8,249 bases of DNA from Sphingomonadales bacterium. GTDB taxonomy: Bacteria; Pseudomonadota; Alphaproteobacteria; Sphingomonadales; Sphingomonadaceae. Below are positions 5,438-8,249 of the stretch, piece by piece. The notes under the pieces are model-generated. The model saw nothing but the letters and a program-made list of their open reading frames with translations, was not told the DNA's origin and did no database searches. Location of the stretch: contig JAGXGT010000193.1 in the NCBI GenBank assembly GCA_024636595.1, positions 1 through 8,249 of the forward strand, given 5' to 3'. Positions within the stretch are counted from its first letter, which is position 1, and each line of letters starts with the position of its first letter. The position numbers and the translations under genes are program-made.

Positions 5438-6558
5438 GGTGCCCTCACCGTTATATCCGCCTGCGCCGAACCCGTGGCATCGGTGCGCGGCGTTGCCGTG
5501 ATGACGAAGCCGGCTTCCTGCACCGCGATCAGAACCGGATTGATATCTTCGTTGCGGACCGCCGACAAGGTCGCCGAGACGATCCCGTTTTCGCCATAAG
5601 CCATCCGGGTAACGGCCACGTCGGGAGCTTGTTGCAGGGCGGAGAAAAGAGCCGAAGCGGGCACCGGAAACATAATATTGCCGCGATTTTCGGCAATCAG
5701 CCGCTGGTCAAGCGCGCGTTCGGCGCTGTCCGGATCCGGCTGCTCACCGACGACGGTGGCGGCATTGGCGAGAGCGGCCTCCTCTGCTGTGCTGGCCGCC
5801 AAATGATATTTGGCCAGCTGCACCAGCGGAATGGCAAGAGAGATGATCACCAGAGCGGCCACCATCCAGCCGAGCCGGCGCTTTTGAGTTGCGCCCATCG
5901 CACGCTGCGTCTTTTTGGCAAATGGGCCGCTGCGAAAGTTCAGATCGCGCTGTTCTGAAGCACCCGCAATCATGGCGTCAAAATCATCGCCGATGATTGG
6001 CTTGATCGTCAAACCAGCAAACAGAAACTCCCGGAGCGCAGGATCATCCGTCGCGATAATATGGTCCGAACGCAAGACGCGATCAAATCCGAAATCGGCA
6101 GATACCGCGCCATCACGGGCGACCGGCAGCAACCAACCCGAGGGAATGATCGCGTCAGGATCAATACCGAGCGCCTGCAGATGGACCAGACCGGCCGACA
6201 ATATATCCCGTCCGACCGTTGCCGTGATTGCCCTGCCCTCGTCACCCATGGCAGCGACGATATGGATATTTTCGCTTTCCAGACTTTGCGCCCTGGCAGC
6301 GATGGCCGCAGCGGCAAGCGCCTGGTTCTCGTTCGCTCCCTCGATCGCTTCGTGGCCACTGATGGTGGTCAGATGCGACGGCACCAGCGCGACCAGACGA
6401 ACATCGGACTGCGCATCATCCGGGCCATAGGCCTGTGAAGCCATCAGCGGGTCCGGATCACATCCCCACCCCTGCACGACACCATCGACGACATGCCACC
6501 AATAAAGCGCCTCGTCATCGGTAGCCGGAAAGGCCGTGAGAAGAAGATTTTGGGTCAC
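5434..6558 (-). CDS. gspL: Type II secretion system protein GspL
   Basis: A 374-residue bitopic inner-membrane protein that links the secretion ATPase GspE to GspM. Residues 1 to about 215 form the cytoplasmic actin-like domain. A basic stretch, KKTQRAMGATQKRR (215-228), leads into one membrane helix (about 230-249). Residues 250-374 are periplasmic, with an Ala/Glu-rich helix and then a small ferredoxin-like domain from about 300. The length is normal for GspL. The start is GTG at 6558, 12 nt after the gspG stop and in the same reading frame as it. The intervening GACCAGCAGCGC has no good ribosome binding site, so translation probably depends on coupling to gspG. The gene order gspG-gspL without gspHIJK is unusual. 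Confidence 0.87.
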   Translation of the reverse strand: MTQNLLLTAFPATDDEALYWWHVVDGVVQGWGCDPDPLMASQAYGPDDAQSDVRLVALVPSHLTTISGHEAIEGANENQALAAAAIAARAQSLESENIHIVAAMGDEGRAITATVGRDILSAGLVHLQALGIDPDAIIPSGWLLPVARDGAVSADFGFDRVLRSDHIIATDDPALREFLFAGLTIKPIIGDDFDAMIAGASEQRDLNFRSGPFAKKTQRAMGATQKRRLGWMVAALVIISLAIPLVQLAKYHLAASTAEEAALANAATVVGEQPDPDSAERALDQRLIAENRGNIMFPVPASALFSALQQAPDVAVTRMAYGENGIVSATLSAVRNEDINPVLIAVQEAGFVITATPRTDATGSAQADITVRAP

Positions 6559-6570
6559 GCGCTGCTGGTC

Positions 6571-7044
6571 TTATTCGGCGTAAATATCGGCGTTGTCGTC
6601 ATCGCCACCCGGTGCCCCGTCGGCACCCAGTGAATATAGATCAAATCCCGGACCCTGACGGCCAGGATTATCATATTGATAGGGCCGTCCCCACGGATCG
6701 TCGGGCAGCTTCTTGATATAGCCGCCCTGACGGTAGCGTGCGGTCGTTGCCAGCGATGCAGGCGGTGCGATCAGCGCCTGCAAACCATCCGAGGACGTCG
6801 GATAGCCGAGATTGTCGAGCCGGTACATTTCCAAAGCCTGACCGAGCGTCGCGATGTCCGAGCGGGCCTTCTGGACCATCGCCCGATCTTGGCTGGGCAG
6901 CACATTGATCACAACGATGGTGGTCAGCAGTCCAAGGATGAAAATCACCACCATCAGCTCGACCAGGGTGAAGCCATTGCGTTTTTTCCGCTTGCTTTCC
7001 TCCGGGACCGAAGTCTCGCCGGAATTGTCTCTGTCTGTCGTCAT
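6571..7044 (-). CDS. gspG: Type II secretion system major pseudopilin GspG
   Basis: A 157-residue prepilin, the main subunit of the periplasmic pseudopilus that pushes substrates through the outer-membrane secretin. A charged leader of 24 residues ends in KRKKRNG; prepilin peptidase would cut after Gly24, leaving FTLVELMVV with Glu5 of the mature chain. The hydrophobic helix (about 25-46) continues into the globular domain. That domain has GYPTSSDGLQAL (about 96-107), DPWGRPYQY (about 131-139) and a C-terminal Asp-rich loop, SLGADGAPGGDDDNADI, which matches the calcium site of GspG. The leader is longer than the usual 6-10 residues. Three ATGs stand in a row at 7050, 7047 and 7044; the last has AAGGA 6 nt upstream and is preferred. 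It follows gspF by about 20 nt. Confidence 0.95.
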   Translation of the reverse strand: MTTDRDNSGETSVPEESKRKKRNGFTLVELMVVIFILGLLTTIVVINVLPSQDRAMVQKARSDIATLGQALEMYRLDNLGYPTSSDGLQALIAPPASLATTARYRQGGYIKKLPDDPWGRPYQYDNPGRQGPGFDLYSLGADGAPGGDDDNADIYAE

Positions 7045-7065
7045 CATCATTCCTTTTTTCCGGCC

Positions 7066-8249
7066 CTATAGTCCGGCAAGATTTTGTAGCTGCAGGATCG
7101 GCAATAATATCGCCAATATCACCACCGCCACCAGCCCGCCAAGACCCACGATGATCAGCGGTTCCAGCAAGGACAAGGCGGTGGAACTGAAATTGTCAAA
7201 TTCGCGTTCCAGATAGCCCGCCGCCCGCGCCAGCATGTCATCCAGCTGTCCCGATGCTTCGCCGCTGGAGGTCATATAGACCAGCATCGGCGGAAAAACC
7301 CCTGAATTTTTCAGCGCCGTGGAAAGGCTGCCGCCGCCCCGAATTGCTTCGACCATATCTTCCGACGCCTTGCGCAGCACACTGTTGTGGATCGTATTGG
7401 TGGTCAGCTTCAACCCCTCGATAATCGGCAGCCTACTGGCGACCATGGTCGACAGGGTCCTGGCCAGACGCGCCGCGTGCAGATCACGCAGCAACCGCCC
7501 GAAAAACGGCAGGCGCAACAGGAAACCGTCAAACCGATATTTGATTTGTGGTTCCTTTAGCGCACGCCAGCCGATCAGCGCAGCCAGTCCGATCACAATC
7601 GCAATCGCCCACCACCAGTCGGCCAGAAAGCTTGAAATGCCAATCACGATCCGCGTAACCATCGGCAGTTGCTGGTTCACATCATCAAACTGTTCGACCA
7701 CTTTCGGCACGACCGCGATCATCAGCAGCGCCACGACGATGATCGAGACCAGCGCCAACACAATCGGGTAAGCGAGCGTACCGATCAATTTGCCGCGCAA
7801 TTCCGCTTGCCGCTCGAGCAGATCGGCCAGCCGTTCCGTGATGTCGGGCAAGGTACCCGAACTTTCGCCAGCGGCGATCATCGCCCGGTAGAGTGGTGGA
7901 AAGCTTTTCGGTTCGCGGCGCATCGCCTCGGACAGCCGCTGTCCCTCGATCACCCCGCCGTGGACGGTTGCGATCCGCTGCTGCACATGCGGTTTTTCAT
8001 TCTGGTTGCCGATCAGACGCAGTGCTTCTTCCAGCGGGCTTACCTGGGCCAGAGATGACAATTGCCGCGTGAACAGGGTGAGCTCTTTCGATGTCAGTTT
8101 TTTGGGTCCGAACAGCCCGGCAGAGGCCTTGGCTTGCTTGCTCTTCCCGCCCTGTGCCGCTTCCATCTTGACGACATAGAAATTGCGCTCGGTCAGCTTC
8201 GCCCGGGTTGCATCGTCGCTGGCCGCAGTCAGCCGCCCGGTCTTCTCCC
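7066..8249 (-). CDS. gspF: Type II secretion system inner-membrane protein GspF, 5' end cut off
   Basis: A polytopic inner-membrane protein at the core of the type II secretion platform. A Met lies at 8166, but the frame stays open for 27 more codons to the window edge. Those encode EKTGRLTAASDDATRAKL and ERNFYVVK, which resembles the GspF N-terminal region, so the gene begins outside the window and 8166 is not its start. Counting from the Met at 8166, two copies of the T2SSF domain are visible, with the matching motifs FPPLYRAMIAAGESSGTL (89-106) and FPPMLVYMTSSGEASGQL (291-308). Three membrane segments lie at about 132-154, 181-200 and 334-358. LFTRQLSSLAQVSPLEEAL (31-49) is the usual GspF/PilC motif. 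gspE probably lies further upstream, outside the window. Confidence 0.95.
   Translation of the reverse strand, partial: EKTGRLTAASDDATRAKLTERNFYVVKMEAAQGGKSKQAKASAGLFGPKKLTSKELTLFTRQLSSLAQVSPLEEALRLIGNQNEKPHVQQRIATVHGGVIEGQRLSEAMRREPKSFPPLYRAMIAAGESSGTLPDITERLADLLERQAELRGKLIGTLAYPIVLALVSIIVVALLMIAVVPKVVEQFDDVNQQLPMVTRIVIGISSFLADWWWAIAIVIGLAALIGWRALKEPQIKYRFDGFLLRLPFFGRLLRDLHAARLARTLSTMVASRLPIIEGLKLTTNTIHNSVLRKASEDMVEAIRGGGSLSTALKNSGVFPPMLVYMTSSGEASGQLDDMLARAAGYLEREFDNFSSTALSLLEPLIIVGLGGLVAVVILAILLPILQLQNLAGL

Overview
The window looks like chromosomal DNA from an alphaproteobacterium, most likely of the Sphingomonadales (Sphingopyxis / Sphingorhabdus-like). The evidence is a moderately GC-rich composition, the style of the type II secretion proteins (the GspF segment reading LAQVSPLEEAL), a tyrosine-rich lipoprotein with a WYD...YYPG...GIYIFDR core, and an AGHDT/FGGGAHMCLG cytochrome P450. 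This placement rests on recall of protein families; no database search was possible. There are no rRNA or tRNA genes, CRISPR arrays, insertion sequences or phage genes.

Layout. Positions 26-50 hold a hairpin just beyond the first gene. Three minus-strand genes occupy 61-2663. In transcription order they are a cytochrome P450 (translation probably starts at a TTG), a haem-binding P460-type lipoprotein (CxxCH), and a small four-helix DUF4345-type membrane protein. The gaps between them are about 100 and 88 nt, so they may be one loose operon or separate units. A 168-nt divergent spacer separates the P450 from a plus-strand gene (2832-3518) for a lipoprotein with a Tyr/Gly-rich front half and a very Arg-rich tail. 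A 355-nt stretch without a convincing gene follows (3519-3873). It contains a perfect 10-bp tandem duplication, three AGCGGAC words and an AT-rich leader with a CCTAGG hairpin. It leads into an acyl-CoA (delta-9 type) desaturase at 3874-4959.

The right-hand third (4964-8249) is a minus-strand type II secretion operon, read gspF - gspG - gspL - gspM. gspF runs off the right edge: its reading frame stays open to base 8249 and the visible part matches the GspF N-terminal region. gspG and gspL are 12 nt apart, and gspL and gspM overlap by an ATGA. The minor pseudopilin genes gspH, I, J and K, which usually lie between G and L, are absent from this locus. gspM ends 4 nt from the convergent desaturase stop, so there is no gspN at this end either.

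Functionally the window combines lipid or hydrophobic-substrate oxidation (P450, desaturase), a possible periplasmic haem protein, and the inner-membrane platform plus major pseudopilin of a protein secretion machine. I see no clear new defence or mobile system. The points most worth a second look are the shortened gsp gene order, the P450/P460/DUF4345 neighbourhood, and the two-part Tyr-Gly / Arg-rich lipoprotein.
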